Below, in pieces: positions 26,494-36,188 of a DNA stretch of 40,767 nucleotides (positions are counted from its first letter, which is position 1; the number at the start of each line of letters is the position of its first letter). This DNA is from Pseudomonas sp. BGI-2 (GTDB lineage: Bacteria; Pseudomonadota; Gammaproteobacteria; Pseudomonadales; Pseudomonadaceae), in the NCBI RefSeq assembly GCF_004310295.1, contig NZ_SISB01000008.1, positions 112,202 through 152,968 of the forward strand, given 5' to 3'. Position numbers and translations under genes: made by a program. A model generated the notes under the pieces. The model did not search any database, had not been told where the DNA came from, and worked only from the letters and a program-made list of their open reading frames with translations.

Positions 26494-26517
26494 TAAAAGT
26501 CCCTTTTCGTGCGGATC

Positions 26518-26539
26518 AAAAGCCCGGTTCTTCGGGCTT
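26518..26539 (-). terminator. Terminator-like hairpin in the tsx leader (possible attenuator)
   Basis: On the minus strand, AAGCCCG, loop AAGAAC, CGGGCTT, then TT. The stem is seven base pairs and is followed by a short T run, 25 bases before the tsx start. Sitting in the leader rather than after a gene, it may limit transcription into tsx. The T run is short, so termination strength is uncertain. Confidence 0.4.
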
Positions 26540-26577
26540 GCGCGGTTATGTCGCGAAAACGTCGGTATTGGCGACTC

Positions 26578-26589
26578 GCAAACGTTTGC
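26578..26589. promoter_or_regulatory. PurR-like operator before tsx
   Basis: GCAAACGTTTGC is a perfect 12-base palindrome with the CG-centred core of LacI-family operators (the E. coli PurR box is built on GCAAACGTTTGC). It lies 85 bases before the tsx start. Control by a purine- or nucleoside-sensing LacI-family regulator is inferred. Confidence 0.55.
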
Positions 26590-26691
26590 ACATCGCGTAC
26601 CAATTATTTCAATTCCATGAAAAATCGACAAAATCCGGGTTTTTATTGTCGTTTCGGCCAGGTAAGCGGCTGACGCTTTCTGTAGCTGCCT

Positions 26692-26825
26692 TGTGGCGAG
26701 GGGATTTATCTCCGTTCGGCTGCGAAGCAGTCGTAAAACCTGAACGCACGGTCTATCTGATACGCCGCGTTGCTTGATTTCGCGACTGCTTCGCAGCCGA
26801 ACGGGGATAAATCCCCTCGCCACAA
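26692..26825. repeat. Family B repeat
   Basis: GTGGCGAGGGGATTTATCTC with CCGTTCGGCTGCGAAGCAGT and its inverted partner (ACTGCTTCGCAGCCGAACGG, then GGATAAATCCCCTCGCCAC). It lies between tsx and selD. Confidence 0.88.
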
Positions 26826-26921
26826 CGCGCTGCTCGGCAGCTGCTACAGGGTGTGCGTTGCGCCTTACCATGGTCGCCAATGCTAGACTCGCCCCCATTG
26901 TCTTCACGAGGTTATTCCCCC

Positions 26922-27956
26922 ATGAGCGAGCCGATTCGTCTGACCCAATACAGCCACGGCGCCGGATGCGGCTGCAAGATTTCGCCCCAGGTGCTGGAAG
27001 TGATTCTGGCCGGCAGCGGTGCGCAGAACCTCGACCCCAAACTCTGGGTCGGCAATGCCTCGCGCGATGACGCGGCGGTGTACGCGATCGACGAAGAACG
27101 CGGGGTGGTCTCGACCACCGACTTCTTTATGCCAATCGTCGACGACCCGTTCGATTTCGGTCGCATCGCCGCCACCAATGCGATCAGCGATATCTATGCC
27201 ATGGGCGGCGATCCGTTGATGGCGATTGCGATCCTCGGCTGGCCGGTGAATGTGCTGGCGCCGGAGATCGCCCGGGAAGTGATTCGCGGCGGCCGCTCGG
27301 TGTGTGACGAGGCGGGGATTCCGCTGGCCGGTGGGCATTCCATCGACGCGCCGGAGCCGATCTTCGGCCTGGCGGTGACCGGGCTGGTGGAAAAACGCCA
27401 CATGAAGCGCAACGACACCGCCACCGCTGGTTGCCTGCTTTACCTCACCAAACCGCTGGGCATCGGCATCCTCACCACCGCCGAGAAGAAGGGCAAGTTG
27501 CGCACGGCCGATATCGGCCTGGCCCGCGACTGGATGTGCACCCTGAACAAACCCGGCAGCCGTTTCGGCAAGCTCGACGGCGTGACGGCGATGACCGACG
27601 TCACCGGCTTCGGCCTTTTGGGGCACCTGGTGGAAATGGCCGATGGCAGCAACGTGACCGCGCGGATCGAATACAACCGTGTGCCGCGTCTGCCGGGCGT
27701 CGAGTACTACCTCGATCAGGGCTGCGTGCCGGGTGGCACCTTGCGCAATTTCGACAGCTACGCCAGCAAGGTCGGGCGCGTGCAGGAACTGCATAAACGG
27801 GTGCTGTGTGATCCGCAAACCAGTGGTGGCCTGCTGGTTGCGGTCACGCCCGAAGGCAACGAGCAGTTCCTCAAGGTGGCCGCCGAACTGGGCCTGGCCC
27901 TTGAGCCAATCGGCGAACTGGTCGAGCGACAGACCAACGCGGTCGAGGTGTTTTGA
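26922..27956 (+). CDS. selD: Selenide, water dikinase
   Basis: A 344-residue enzyme that makes selenophosphate from selenide and ATP for selenocysteine and selenouridine. The active-site region is [14 protein letters not shown] (C16 and K19), and the protein has the usual DDAAVY metal-binding motif, [10 protein letters not shown] and [12 protein letters not shown]. The start MSEPIRL is the family start; the frame extends upstream without a better ribosome site. It overlaps selU by one base (TGATG), so they form an operon. C16 is a cysteine, not selenocysteine. Whether a selenoprotein exists in this genome cannot be told here; the selU partner alone is a sufficient use. Confidence 0.95.
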   Translation: MSEPIRLTQYSHGAGCGCKISPQVLEVILAGSGAQNLDPKLWVGNASRDDAAVYAIDEERGVVSTTDFFMPIVDDPFDFGRIAATNAISDIYAMGGDPLMAIAILGWPVNVLAPEIAREVIRGGRSVCDEAGIPLAGGHSIDAPEPIFGLAVTGLVEKRHMKRNDTATAGCLLYLTKPLGIGILTTAEKKGKLRTADIGLARDWMCTLNKPGSRFGKLDGVTAMTDVTGFGLLGHLVEMADGSNVTARIEYNRVPRLPGVEYYLDQGCVPGGTLRNFDSYASKVGRVQELHKRVLCDPQTSGGLLVAVTPEGNEQFLKVAAELGLALEPIGELVERQTNAVEVF

Positions 27957-29059
27957 TGTCAATCGACTTCGCCGATTACCGCGACATCTTTCTCAACGAC
28001 CGGCCGCTGATGGATGCCCGCGCGCCGGTCGAATTCCACAAAGGGGCTTTCCCCGGAGTGGTCAATCTGCCGCTGATGAATGACCACGAGCGGCAACGGA
28101 TCGGCACCTGCTACAAGCAACACGGCCAGCAAGCGGCAATTACGCTGGGGCATCAATTGGTCTCCGGCCAGATCAAGGCCGAACGCATCCAGGCCTGGGC
28201 CGACTTTGCCCGGGCGCATCCCGAGGGTTATTTGTATTGTTTTCGCGGTGGCTTGCGTTCGCAGATTGTCCAGCAGTGGCTCAAGGACGAGGCCGGCATT
28301 GACTACCCACGCGTCGGTGGCGGCTACAAGGCCATGCGCAGCTTCTTGCTGGACACGGTCGATCAGGCCGTTGCCCAGTGCGATTTCGTGTTGCTGGGCG
28401 GCATGACCGGCACCGGCAAGACCGAGGTGCTCACGCAGCTGCGCAACGGGCTGGATCTCGAAGGTCACGCGAATCACCGCGGTTCCAGCTTCGGCAAACG
28501 CGCCACTGGCCAACCTTCCAATATCGACTTTGAAAACCGTTTGGCGGTGGACGTGCTGAAGAAACGCGCCCACGGCATCGAGCAGTTTGTGCTGGAAGAC
28601 GAGAGCCGCGCGATCGGCAGTTGCGCGTTGCCGTTGCCGCTGTTTCAGGGCATGCAGCAGTTTCCGATGGTCTGGCTGGAAGACAACCTGGAAGGGCGGG
28701 TCGAACGGATCTTGCGTGATTACGTCGTGGACCTGTGTGCCGAATTCATCGGCGTGCACGGCGATGAGGGCTTTGCGCTGTTTTCCGAGCGTTTGCTGGA
28801 GAGCCTGAACAACGTGCAGAAGCGTCTGGGCGGTGAACGGCACCGGCGAATGTTGATCCTGATGGAGGACGCGCTGGCGGAGCAGGCGAGCAGCGGGGCG
28901 GTGGATGTGCACCGGGGTTGGATCGAAGGGTTGCTTCGTGAGTATTACGATCCGATGTATGCGTTTCAGAGGGAGAAGAAGGGGGCTCGGATTGAGTTTG
29001 CCGGCGAGAAGGGTGCGGTTCTTGAGTACCTGCGCGAGCGGCAGATCGACCGACAGTAA
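27956..29059 (+). CDS. selU: tRNA 2-selenouridine synthase
   Basis: A 367-residue enzyme (also MnmH or YbbB) that replaces sulfur with selenium in 2-thiouridine at the wobble base of some tRNAs, using selenophosphate from SelD. The N-terminal rhodanese domain has the reactive cysteine in [12 protein letters not shown] (C95). The C-terminal domain has a P-loop, [10 protein letters not shown], that binds the tRNA-geranylation donor or nucleotide. It begins one base into the selD stop. The pair alone suggests that selenium goes to tRNA in this strain. Confidence 0.93.
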   Translation: MSIDFADYRDIFLNDRPLMDARAPVEFHKGAFPGVVNLPLMNDHERQRIGTCYKQHGQQAAITLGHQLVSGQIKAERIQAWADFARAHPEGYLYCFRGGLRSQIVQQWLKDEAGIDYPRVGGGYKAMRSFLLDTVDQAVAQCDFVLLGGMTGTGKTEVLTQLRNGLDLEGHANHRGSSFGKRATGQPSNIDFENRLAVDVLKKRAHGIEQFVLEDESRAIGSCALPLPLFQGMQQFPMVWLEDNLEGRVERILRDYVVDLCAEFIGVHGDEGFALFSERLLESLNNVQKRLGGERHRRMLILMEDALAEQASSGAVDVHRGWIEGLLREYYDPMYAFQREKKGARIEFAGEKGAVLEYLRERQIDRQ

Positions 29060-29079
29060 TGTGTTGGTTTTGCCGACCC

Positions 29080-29158
29080 CTTCGCGAGCAAGCCCGCTCC
29101 CACATTAGATCTTCAGTGCGACACAGATCCAATGTGGGAGCGGGCTTGCTCGCGAAGA
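29080..29158. repeat. REP pair (family A)
   Basis: TTCGCGAGCAAGCCCGCTCC and CACATT, then AATGTGGGAGCGGGCTTGCT and CGCGAA, between the convergent selU and phosphatase genes. Confidence 0.88.
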
Positions 29159-29204
29159 GGCCCTCAAAAGCGCTATAGACGCGAAGCCCCTACACGACCT
29201 CAGC

Positions 29205-29879
29205 TTACGTCGGACAAGTCTCCCGCCCATTATCCAAACCTTGCTTGTAACTGTGGCTCACCAGACTCGCCTTGCCGTTATGCCAGGTCAGCGTGAGCAC
29301 AAACAGTGAGTCGTAGTCGCTCGATTCCCAGTCTTCAGTAATCTTCTGTTTCTTGCCGACAGCGTCTCCCGCGACCTTGTTGATCAGCTCGGGCAGGTAA
29401 CCGTGGGACCAGGCCGTGTAGATGACCGAGTTGTGATACTTGTCGTGGAGCAATTCGTCGGCCAGGTCGCTGGTGTCGTTGGCCGAAAAGTTGATGTTCA
29501 CCGGCAAACCAAGCTTGATGGCGCTGGGGCTGATGGTCATCAGGGGGCGGATGTAACTGTAGGAATTGTCCAGTTCGCCTTCCTCGACATTACGTGTCGG
29601 GTTGGCGGCAAATACGTAATTGGCCTTGCCGAATTTTTCCGGCAGCAAGGTGGCCAGATCGATGGCGCGGTTCAGGCCCTGGCAGTTGAGCTGACCCAGG
29701 CCGCCTTCGGGTTTTTCCGCGTGACGCAGGAATACCAGGGTCTGGGTGCCGTCGGCCGGTTGGGCGCGGCTTTCGCTGGACTCAAGCGACAAAAACAACG
29801 CGCTTGCCGCCAGCAGGGAGGGCAGGACGACATACGCACGTTGCTTGAAGTGATTGACGAGTTTCAAAAGGTTCATCAT
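29205..29879 (-). CDS. Exported histidine phosphatase family protein
   Basis: A 224-residue protein. Residues 1-40 are a long signal or anchor segment (LPSLLAASALFLSLESSESR). The catalytic motif LVFLRHAEKPEG (RHxE) is present near residue 51, and the second half has HGYLPELINK, which could supply the other histidine. Histidine phosphatases include acid phosphatases, phytases and phosphoglycerate-mutase-like enzymes; this one would act in the periplasm, with an unknown substrate. It has two tandem ATG codons and no clear ribosome site. It is convergent with selU. Confidence 0.75.
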   Translation of the reverse strand: MMNLLKLVNHFKQRAYVVLPSLLAASALFLSLESSESRAQPADGTQTLVFLRHAEKPEGGLGQLNCQGLNRAIDLATLLPEKFGKANYVFAANPTRNVEEGELDNSYSYIRPLMTISPSAIKLGLPVNINFSANDTSDLADELLHDKYHNSVIYTAWSHGYLPELINKVAGDAVGKKQKITEDWESSDYDSLFVLTLTWHNGKASLVSHSYKQGLDNGRETCPT

Positions 29880-30237
29880 TTGAATAGGTGATCTTCAGCG
29901 CATTCGGTTAAGGCTGACAAACCTTTACACCACGAGCTCCCAGCATCGGGTGTTTTCCATGTCGTTGGGCCAGTCCGTTTCCGAAAGGGCAAAGCTCAGA
30001 GTCCTCTGAAGCCCATTTGGTTCGATCCCGGCGAGTGCGCAGCAATGTACCGGTAACCTTGCATGGGTTGGAGCAGAGGTTATCGACAGCATGTTGCGGA
30101 TTTATGGACACGGTACACGGGGAGGCGCCGGCAATAGACTGGAATCGTTTGATCTTGCTCAGCGCCAAAAGATCGCAACCTTTGGTCGGCCATCCTGGAT
30201 TATGCTCAACCCCCTTCCTTGTCCATGGATGCTTGCG
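29880..30237. other. Intergenic region without a recognised gene
   Basis: This 358-base gap between the divergent phosphatase and GST genes has no reading frame that looks coding and no REP element. A GTTCGATCCCGG string near 30021 resembles a tRNA T loop, but no tRNA fold is present. Promoters for both neighbours should be here. Confidence 0.5.
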
Positions 30238-30936
30238 ATGACCGATCTGTCTGCGTTCCCGATCACCCAAAAATGGCCAGCCCAATACCCTGAGTGGATC
30301 CAGCTGTACTCCATGCCGACCCCCAACGGCGTCAAGGTCTCGATCATGCTTGAAGAGACCGGGCTGCCCTACGAGCCCCATCGCGTGGGCTTCGACACCA
30401 ACGATCAGATGTCCCCCGAGTTTCTGTCGCTGAACCCCAACAACAAGATCCCGGCGATCCTCGACCCCCACGGTCCCGATGACAAACCGCTGCCGTTGTT
30501 CGAATCCGGGGCGATCCTGATTTACCTCGCCGACAAGAGCGGCCAGTTACTGGCGCAGGAATCGGCGGCGCGTTACGAGACGATCCAGTGGCTGATGTTC
30601 CAGATGGGCGGCATCGGGCCGATGTTTGGCCAGCTCGGTTTCTTCAACAAGTTCGCCGGGAAGGACTACGAGGACAAGCGTCCGCGTGATCGTTACGTCG
30701 ACGAAAGCAAACGCCTGCTGAACGTGCTGAATGGACGTCTGGAAGGGCGCGACTGGATCATGGGCGAACGCTACACCATCGCCGACATTGCGACGTTCCC
30801 GTGGGTGCGCAACCTGATCGGCTTCTATGAGGCTGGCGATCTGGTGGGCATCAAGGATTTCCCCAACGTCACTCGTGTGCTGGAGCGCTTTCTGGCGCGG
30901 CCGGCGGTGATCCGCGGGCTGGAAATTCCCAAGTAA
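30238..30936 (+). CDS. Glutathione S-transferase, nu class (YfcG/YghU-like)
   Basis: A 232-residue GST. The thioredoxin-like N domain has SMPTPNGVKVSIMLEETGLP, LNPNNKIPAILDP and LPLFESGAILIYLADK, the nu-class glutathione and thiol-binding pattern; the helical C domain follows (MFQMGGIGPMFGQLGFFNKF, GERYTIADIATFPWV). E. coli YfcG and YghU have disulfide-bond reductase activity and bind two glutathiones, which is the likely role here. MTDLSAF at 30238 was chosen as start; the ribosome site is weak and ATG codons lie 9 and 15 bases upstream. The PhzF-like gene follows after 33 bases. Confidence 0.87.
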   Translation: MTDLSAFPITQKWPAQYPEWIQLYSMPTPNGVKVSIMLEETGLPYEPHRVGFDTNDQMSPEFLSLNPNNKIPAILDPHGPDDKPLPLFESGAILIYLADKSGQLLAQESAARYETIQWLMFQMGGIGPMFGQLGFFNKFAGKDYEDKRPRDRYVDESKRLLNVLNGRLEGRDWIMGERYTIADIATFPWVRNLIGFYEAGDLVGIKDFPNVTRVLERFLARPAVIRGLEIPK

Positions 30937-30969
30937 ACCTCTTCGACTTTCTCAAGACCAAGGCAGGCA

Positions 30970-31812
30970 ATGAGCTCATTCGATTTCAAACAAGTAGATG
31001 TCTTCAGCCGCGTTGCGCTCAAGGGCAATCCGTTGGCGGTGGTGTTCGGCGCAGACAGGCTCAGCGATGAACGCATGGCGGCGTTCGCGACCTGGACCAA
31101 CCTCAGCGAAACCACGTTCATCCTCGAGCCGCGCGACCCTCGCGCCGACTATCGCGTACGAATCTTCACGACCCTGAACGAGTTGCCGTTCGCCGGTCAT
31201 CCGACCCTGGGCACCTGCCACGCATGGCTTGAAGCCGGAGGTGTGCCCAAGGGCGAGGAGATCATTCAGGAGTGCGGCGTCGGTCTGGTGCGGGTCCGCA
31301 GGCAGGGTGCGGAGCTCGCCTTTCTCGCGCCGCCACTGATCAAGACAGGACCGGTGGAGGCCGAGGTGGTCGAGCGCGTACGCCGCGGGCTGCGGCTGGA
31401 GCCAGGCACGATTGTCCGAGCCCAGTGGGTCGACAATGGTGCCGGCTGGCTGGCGGTAATGGTCGAGGACCGCCGGCAGGTGCTGGATTTGCTACCGGAT
31501 CATTCACAAATGCTTGGCCTGGCCGTCGGCGTGATCGCGCCGTGGCACCCTGAGCGTGATGGCGATGACGCGCAGTTTGAAGTGCGCGCGTTCATCTCCG
31601 GCGACGGCATGCCAGAAGACCCGGCCACCGGTAGCCTGAACGCCGGGATTGCGCAGTGGTTGCTTGCTGAAGGTCTGGCGCCGGCGTCTTACGTGGTCAG
31701 CCAGGGCCTGACCATGGGCCGCGCCGGGCGCATTCAGGTGGAGCAGGTGGGGGATGAAATCTGGATTGGCGGTGCGGTGGTGACCTGTATTTCTGGCGTG
31801 CTGGAAATCTAA
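30970..31812 (+). CDS. PhzF-family isomerase
   Basis: A 280-residue member of the PhzF/DapF superfamily. It starts MSSFDFKQVDVFSRVALKGN. The proposed catalytic glutamate is in NLSETTFI (E47), and the second half has EDPATGSLNAGIAQWL, typical of PhzF. PhzF isomerises 2,3-dihydro-3-hydroxyanthranilate in phenazine synthesis; no other phenazine genes are here, so this is one of the many family members with unknown substrates. AAGGCAG precedes the start. It probably shares a transcript with the GST gene upstream. Confidence 0.87.
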   Translation: MSSFDFKQVDVFSRVALKGNPLAVVFGADRLSDERMAAFATWTNLSETTFILEPRDPRADYRVRIFTTLNELPFAGHPTLGTCHAWLEAGGVPKGEEIIQECGVGLVRVRRQGAELAFLAPPLIKTGPVEAEVVERVRRGLRLEPGTIVRAQWVDNGAGWLAVMVEDRRQVLDLLPDHSQMLGLAVGVIAPWHPERDGDDAQFEVRAFISGDGMPEDPATGSLNAGIAQWLLAEGLAPASYVVSQGLTMGRAGRIQVEQVGDEIWIGGAVVTCISGVLEI

Positions 31813-31814
31813 TC

Positions 31815-31920
31815 CTGTGGGAGCGGCGGTGCGGCGATCCGACTTGCTCGCGAAGGCGGTGTGTCTGCCACATTAATGTTGGATGTGTCGACGCCTTCGC
31901 GAGCAAGCCCGCTCCCACAG
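31815..31920. repeat. REP pair (family A, imperfect)
   Basis: CTGTGGGAGCGG with a diverged centre (CGGTGCGGCGATCCGACTTG) and CTCGCGAAGG faces a clean inverted unit ending CGCTCCCACAG. It lies between the PhzF-like gene and hemB. Confidence 0.75.
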
Positions 31921-32062
31921 GGGGACCGCGTTAGATGCGCGCGATTATTGCGGCCTCGGTAACGCAGTCTTGAGCGATCGAGGTTTGTACCCCGCGCCTT
32001 TCAGGGCATAAGCTTCGCCCCCTAAGACTTTCGTCTCGTCCTCTGTTTTTCAGGAATCCCTC

Positions 32063-33037
32063 ATGTCCAGTCAGTTCCCCGAAGCACGTCCACGCCGTCT
32101 GCGCCGCAATGCGAGCCTGCGCAGCCTGTTCCAGGAAACCGAGTTCAGCTTGAACGACCTGGTGCTGCCGATCTTCGTCGAGGAAGAAATCGACGACTTC
32201 GTGCCGATCAAGAGCATGCCGGGCGTGATGCGCATTCCGGAGTCGAAACTGGCCGGTGAAATCGAGCGTTACGCCCGGGCCGGGATCAAGTCGGTGATGA
32301 CGTTCGGTGTGTCCCATCATCTGGACAGCAGCGGCAGCGACACGTGGAGCGACAACGGGCTGGTGTCGCGCATGTCACGCATCGCCAAGGATGCAGTGCC
32401 GGACATGATCGTGATGTCCGACACCTGCTTCTGCGAATACACCGATCACGGCCATTGTGGCGTGATGCACAACCATGAAGTCGACAACGACCAGACCCTG
32501 ATCTACCTCGGCAAACAAGCCGTGGCGGCGGCCCGGGCGGGCGCGGATGTGATTGCCCCGTCAGCCGCCATGGACGGGCAGGTCCAGGCCATTCGCCGGG
32601 CGCTCGATGAAGCCGGTTTCACCCAGACCGCGATCATGGCCTATTCGACCAAATTCGCGTCCGCGCTCTACGGCCCGTTCCGCGAAGCCGGCGGCAGCGC
32701 GCTCAAGGGCGACCGCAAAAGCTACCAGATGAACCCGATGAACCGCCGCGAAGCGGTGCGCGAATCACTGATGGACGAACAGGAAGGCGCCGACGCGCTG
32801 ATGGTCAAACCGGCCGGCGCGTACCTGGACATCATCCGCGACATCCGCGAGGTTTCGCGTTTGCCGCTGTCGGCGTATCAGGTCAGCGGCGAGTACGCGA
32901 TGATCAAATTTGCCGCGCAGGCCGGGGCGATTGATGAGGATCGCGTGGTGCGCGAAAGCCTGGGGGCAATCAAGCGGGCGGGGGCGGATTTGATCTTCAC
33001 TTACTTTGCGATGGACCTGGCCCTCGCGGGGATCTAA
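32063..33037 (+). CDS. hemB: Delta-aminolevulinic acid dehydratase, zinc type
   Basis: A 324-residue enzyme that joins two 5-aminolevulinate molecules to porphobilinogen in heme synthesis. Both Schiff-base lysines are present: YSTKFAS (K197) and [10 protein letters not shown] (K249). The metal site is [13 protein letters not shown], with cysteines 122, 124 and 132 at the same numbers as E. coli HemB, so a zinc-dependent form is expected. The classic Pseudomonas enzyme, as I recall, has aspartates there (LDPFTTHGQDG) and uses magnesium. This is therefore probably a second, E. coli-like hemB acquired by transfer. AGGAATCCCTC precedes the start. Confidence 0.93.
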   Translation: MSSQFPEARPRRLRRNASLRSLFQETEFSLNDLVLPIFVEEEIDDFVPIKSMPGVMRIPESKLAGEIERYARAGIKSVMTFGVSHHLDSSGSDTWSDNGLVSRMSRIAKDAVPDMIVMSDTCFCEYTDHGHCGVMHNHEVDNDQTLIYLGKQAVAAARAGADVIAPSAAMDGQVQAIRRALDEAGFTQTAIMAYSTKFASALYGPFREAGGSALKGDRKSYQMNPMNRREAVRESLMDEQEGADALMVKPAGAYLDIIRDIREVSRLPLSAYQVSGEYAMIKFAAQAGAIDEDRVVRESLGAIKRAGADLIFTYFAMDLALAGI

Positions 33038-33053
33038 ACCCACCACATACCCC

Positions 33054-33144
33054 CTGTGGGAGCGGGCTTGCTCGCGAAGGCGGTGTGTCAGTAGACATAT
33101 TTTTTCGCTGACACACCGCCTTCGCGAGCAAGCCCGCTCCCACA
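33054..33144. repeat. REP pair (family A) with long arms
   Basis: CTGTGGGAGCGGGCTTGCTC, then GCGAAGGCGGTGTGTCAG on the left, and the exact complement on the right, between hemB and the monooxygenase gene. Confidence 0.9.
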
Positions 33145-33161
33145 TTAGATTTAGGGTGTTC

Positions 33162-34697
33162 TCAGGGGCTGCCAAAAAACGGCCGAATCCCATGCTCCTT
33201 GAAGTACCGTTCAATCACCTTGGGATCAGCCGAGTTGTCGGCAATCGCCACATAGGTATCCGGCCGCAACAGATAAAAGCCGCTACGCCCCAATCCCGCC
33301 GCTTCAAACGCCGGCCGCCAGTCGAACACATGCAACGGCAGATGATGCTCAATGCACCAGGCGATCATTTCGTCGCTGGTGTCGCCATACACATGCACCT
33401 GCCAGGTCAGGCATTTCAGCGATTCGAAATTGTCCCCCTCACCGTCGTGAGCCCAGGGCAGGCGGTCGCCGCCATGAACGTGCCCGGCGACCCCCGTGCT
33501 CAACGGTGTCCCACGGTAGTTGAGGGTGATCTGCGACACGGTACGGAACAGAAAATCGCGGGACGCCTCGAACGATGCCATTTTGGGGATCAGGAGCGGC
33601 GCCAGACGGGTGCGCAGCAAGTCGGCCATGCGGCCTTCGGCGGTGACGAAGCTGAACACCCGGTCGGTAGTGCCCACCAGTTTGCGGGCAAAGGCGATGC
33701 GTTCGGTTTCGTAAGTGTCGAGCAGCGTGGGCGTGGCGCCGCCGCTCAAGACTGCCGCCAGTTTCCAGGCCAGGTTGATGGCGTCGCCGATCCCGGTGTT
33801 CATGCCCTGGCCACCCGCCGGGCTGTGGACGTGGGCCGCGTCGCCCAATAGAAACGCGCGACCGCTGCGAAAGTGATCCGCCACGCGGTGATGCACCCGA
33901 TACGTCGAGAACCAGTTCACTTGATCTATCTGCACCTTCAGATGCTCGATGGCCTGGCTGCTGACGACGGCAAACCCGAGGGTTTCAGCACGGTCGGCGC
34001 GCTCGTCGCGCACGGTGCCGATCAAGCGGGCGCGGCCTTCACCGGCTAACGGAAACACGGCGAGAAAGTCCGCTTCATCCAGGTCCAGGTGCAGTTCACC
34101 GTTGAACGTCGGCCCGCGGGCCTGCACATCGGCGACGTAGAAAATCTGCTGGTAAGTGCCACCCGGAAAACCGGTGTCGAGGGTCTTGCGCACGACTGAC
34201 CGGGCGCCGTCGCAACCCGCCAGATAACATGCCTGGCAGATTTCCTGCTGGCCATCGGGCAAACGCAGCCTTGCGCTGATGCCATCGCCGGTTTCCTCGA
34301 AACCCTCCAGTTCAGTGTTGCGTTCGACCTTGATGCCGAATCCTTCGAGGCGTTCTATCAGCAGCTGTTCGTGTTCGTCTTGAGGAAACATCTCGAGAAA
34401 CGCGTAAGGCGTCAGCCCCTCGCCGATGCGGGTCAATGGCAAGCGCGCCACGGGCTCGCCCTTGACCCAGAAATTCGCCGCGGCCACCTGATGACCTTTC
34501 TTCACCACCGCATCGCTGAGGTCGAGCTGACGGTAAAGCTCCAGCGTCCGCGCCTGAACGGCGAGCGCCCGCGACGTGGTGCCGGGGGCCGACGTCTTGT
34601 CGATAATCCGTACCCGAATCCCCAGTTTGCTCAGCCACAGCGCCAGTACCAGCCCGGTCGGGCCAGCACCGACGATCAGTACGTCGCTACGGTTCAT
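33162..34697 (-). CDS. FAD-dependent aromatic monooxygenase (PheA/TfdB type)
   Basis: A 511-residue flavoprotein. The FAD-binding GAGPTG (G10-G15) is near the start, the second motif is CDGARSVVRK, and the third is GDAAHVHSPAGGQGMNTGIG. These are the features of class A hydroxylases such as phenol 2-monooxygenase or pentachlorophenol 4-monooxygenase; they hydroxylate aromatic rings using NAD(P)H and oxygen. The thioredoxin-like C-terminal extension (about 390-511) is part of this family. GAGGAGCAAAGG precedes the start. The gene stands alone, so the pathway is unknown. Confidence 0.88.
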   Translation of the reverse strand: MNRSDVLIVGAGPTGLVLALWLSKLGIRVRIIDKTSAPGTTSRALAVQARTLELYRQLDLSDAVVKKGHQVAAANFWVKGEPVARLPLTRIGEGLTPYAFLEMFPQDEHEQLLIERLEGFGIKVERNTELEGFEETGDGISARLRLPDGQQEICQACYLAGCDGARSVVRKTLDTGFPGGTYQQIFYVADVQARGPTFNGELHLDLDEADFLAVFPLAGEGRARLIGTVRDERADRAETLGFAVVSSQAIEHLKVQIDQVNWFSTYRVHHRVADHFRSGRAFLLGDAAHVHSPAGGQGMNTGIGDAINLAWKLAAVLSGGATPTLLDTYETERIAFARKLVGTTDRVFSFVTAEGRMADLLRTRLAPLLIPKMASFEASRDFLFRTVSQITLNYRGTPLSTGVAGHVHGGDRLPWAHDGEGDNFESLKCLTWQVHVYGDTSDEMIAWCIEHHLPLHVFDWRPAFEAAGLGRSGFYLLRPDTYVAIADNSADPKVIERYFKEHGIRPFFGSP

Positions 34698-34770
34698 GGG
34701 CCTTTGCTCCTCGGTGTGTGGCTCAAGTATGGTCCAGCCCGGGGATATGAAAAGGCTGGCCGCCCAACGG

Positions 34771-34808
34771 AAAAAGGCCCCGCAGCCGTGAAGCTGCGGG
34801 GCCTTTTC
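34771..34808. terminator. Bidirectional rho-independent terminator
   Basis: AAAAAGGCCCCGCAGC, a short loop, then GCTGCGGGGCCTTTTC. The stem exceeds 12 base pairs. On the minus strand it closes the siderophore-receptor gene just upstream. Confidence 0.9.
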
Positions 34809-34823
34809 GTTATGCGCCAGTGA

Positions 34824-36188
34824 TCAGAAGTCGATGGTGCCGGACAACTTCGCCACCCGTGGTTTGCCCTGGGTCAGGTAGCCGCCCAGTGCCGATTCCC
34901 AGTATTTCTCGTTGGTCAGGTTGTCGACGCCGAGACGCACGGTCATATCCTTCTGCGAGACTTTGAAGGCATAACGGGCCCCGGCATCGAAGCGGTTTCA
35001 GGTCGGCAGGCTGAGGTTGTTGGCCGCATCGGCGTATTGACCGCCGGTGCGCAGCATCCGTGCGTCCAGCGCGACACCTTGCAGGCCCGGTACATCCCAA
35101 TCCACGTCGGCGTTGAACTGGAAGGTCGGCACGCCGATGGCGAGATTGCCGTCGTTCAGACCGCCTGCGGTTTTCTTCAGTTCGGTGTCCATCACGGTCA
35201 GGCCGCTGATCAGGCGCAGGCCTTCGATCGGCTCGCCGAAGACGTTCAGCTCGACGCCTTTGTTGACCTGCTCGCCCTCACGCACAAAGACCGCTGTATT
35301 GGCATCGACGACTTGGGTAAAACCGTCGGCCGGTTGCTCGATCCGGTACACACCGAGGCTGGCGCCGTAGGTGCCCATGTCGACTTTCACACCCGCTTCG
35401 ATTTGCTTCGAACGCGCCGGAGCAAAGGCTTCATTGCCATTGATGACCACACGGCCTCCCGCTGACGTGGGGGCCGTCGGGCCTTTCGCCAGGCCTTCGA
35501 TGCGGTTGGCGTAGAACGACACGTGGTCCCACGGTTTGAACACGATGCCGTAGACCGGCGTGGTGATGGATTCGTCACGAGATGCTCGCCAACCCGGCCG
35601 TCATTGCTGATGTCGGTGGTGAAACGGCGCAACGGCACGTCCCCGGCGCGCTTGGGTTGCAGGTTCACGCCGCCACCAATGCCGGAACCGGTCGGGGTCA
35701 CGCCGTTGATGAACGCGTTCGGGCCTTTGAACACTTCGACGCGTTCCAGCGCATCGGTGGAAATGATCTGCCGCGGCAGTACGCCGTACAGACCGTTATA
35801 GGAAATGTCATCGCCATTGAGCGGCAGGCCGCGAATCACGAACACCTGCGCCTGGTTGGCAAAACCGGTGGCTTGGCGCACCGATGAATCGTTGAGCAGC
35901 ACGTCGCCGAGGGTTTCGGCTTGCTGGTCCTGGATCAGTTGCTCGGTGTAGGACGACACGCTGAACGGCACGTCCATGGTGTCCTGATTGCCCAACACGC
36001 CCAATTGCCCGCCGCGTGCCACCTGACCGCCGGCAAATACCGGGGGCAGGGCAGACGGTGAAGGGGCCGGGGCGTTGATGTTGACTTCGTCCAGCACCAG
36101 CGACTTGCCGTCATCTTCCGCAGAGGTGGCCGGCGTTGCGGCATAGGCAGTCACGGACAGGGAGCAAAACAGGGCGATAATCGTCGGG
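34824..36188 (-). pseudogene. TonB-dependent siderophore receptor gene with several lesions
   Basis: Remnant of an outer-membrane iron-siderophore receptor (normally 700-800 residues). The plug part can be read from IALFCSLSVTAYA to KRAGDVPLRRFTTDISNDGR. Near 35575 the sequence jumps out of frame to DESITTPVYGIVFKPWDHVS, so about 250-300 residues of barrel are lost. The barrel end then runs into a TGA (34998) where family members have tryptophan (LPTWNRFDAGARY), and resumes to a proper C-terminal SGTIDF. The start codon and the first part of the signal peptide are missing because a family B repeat abuts them. The fragments resemble FhuE- or FpvA-like receptors; the exact siderophore is unknown. 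Confidence 0.85.

Noticed and set aside
26904..27962. Minus-strand open frame of 352 residues over selD
   Set aside because: Antisense shadow; selD has all catalytic motifs on the plus strand.
30015..30035. tRNA-like T loop GGTTCGATCCCGG
   Set aside because: The flanking bases do not pair as a T stem and no acceptor, D or anticodon arms are found upstream.
34810..35100. Minus-strand 96-residue frame at the end of the receptor gene
   Set aside because: It is an out-of-frame reading; the correct frame gives the receptor end with SGTIDF and one TGA.
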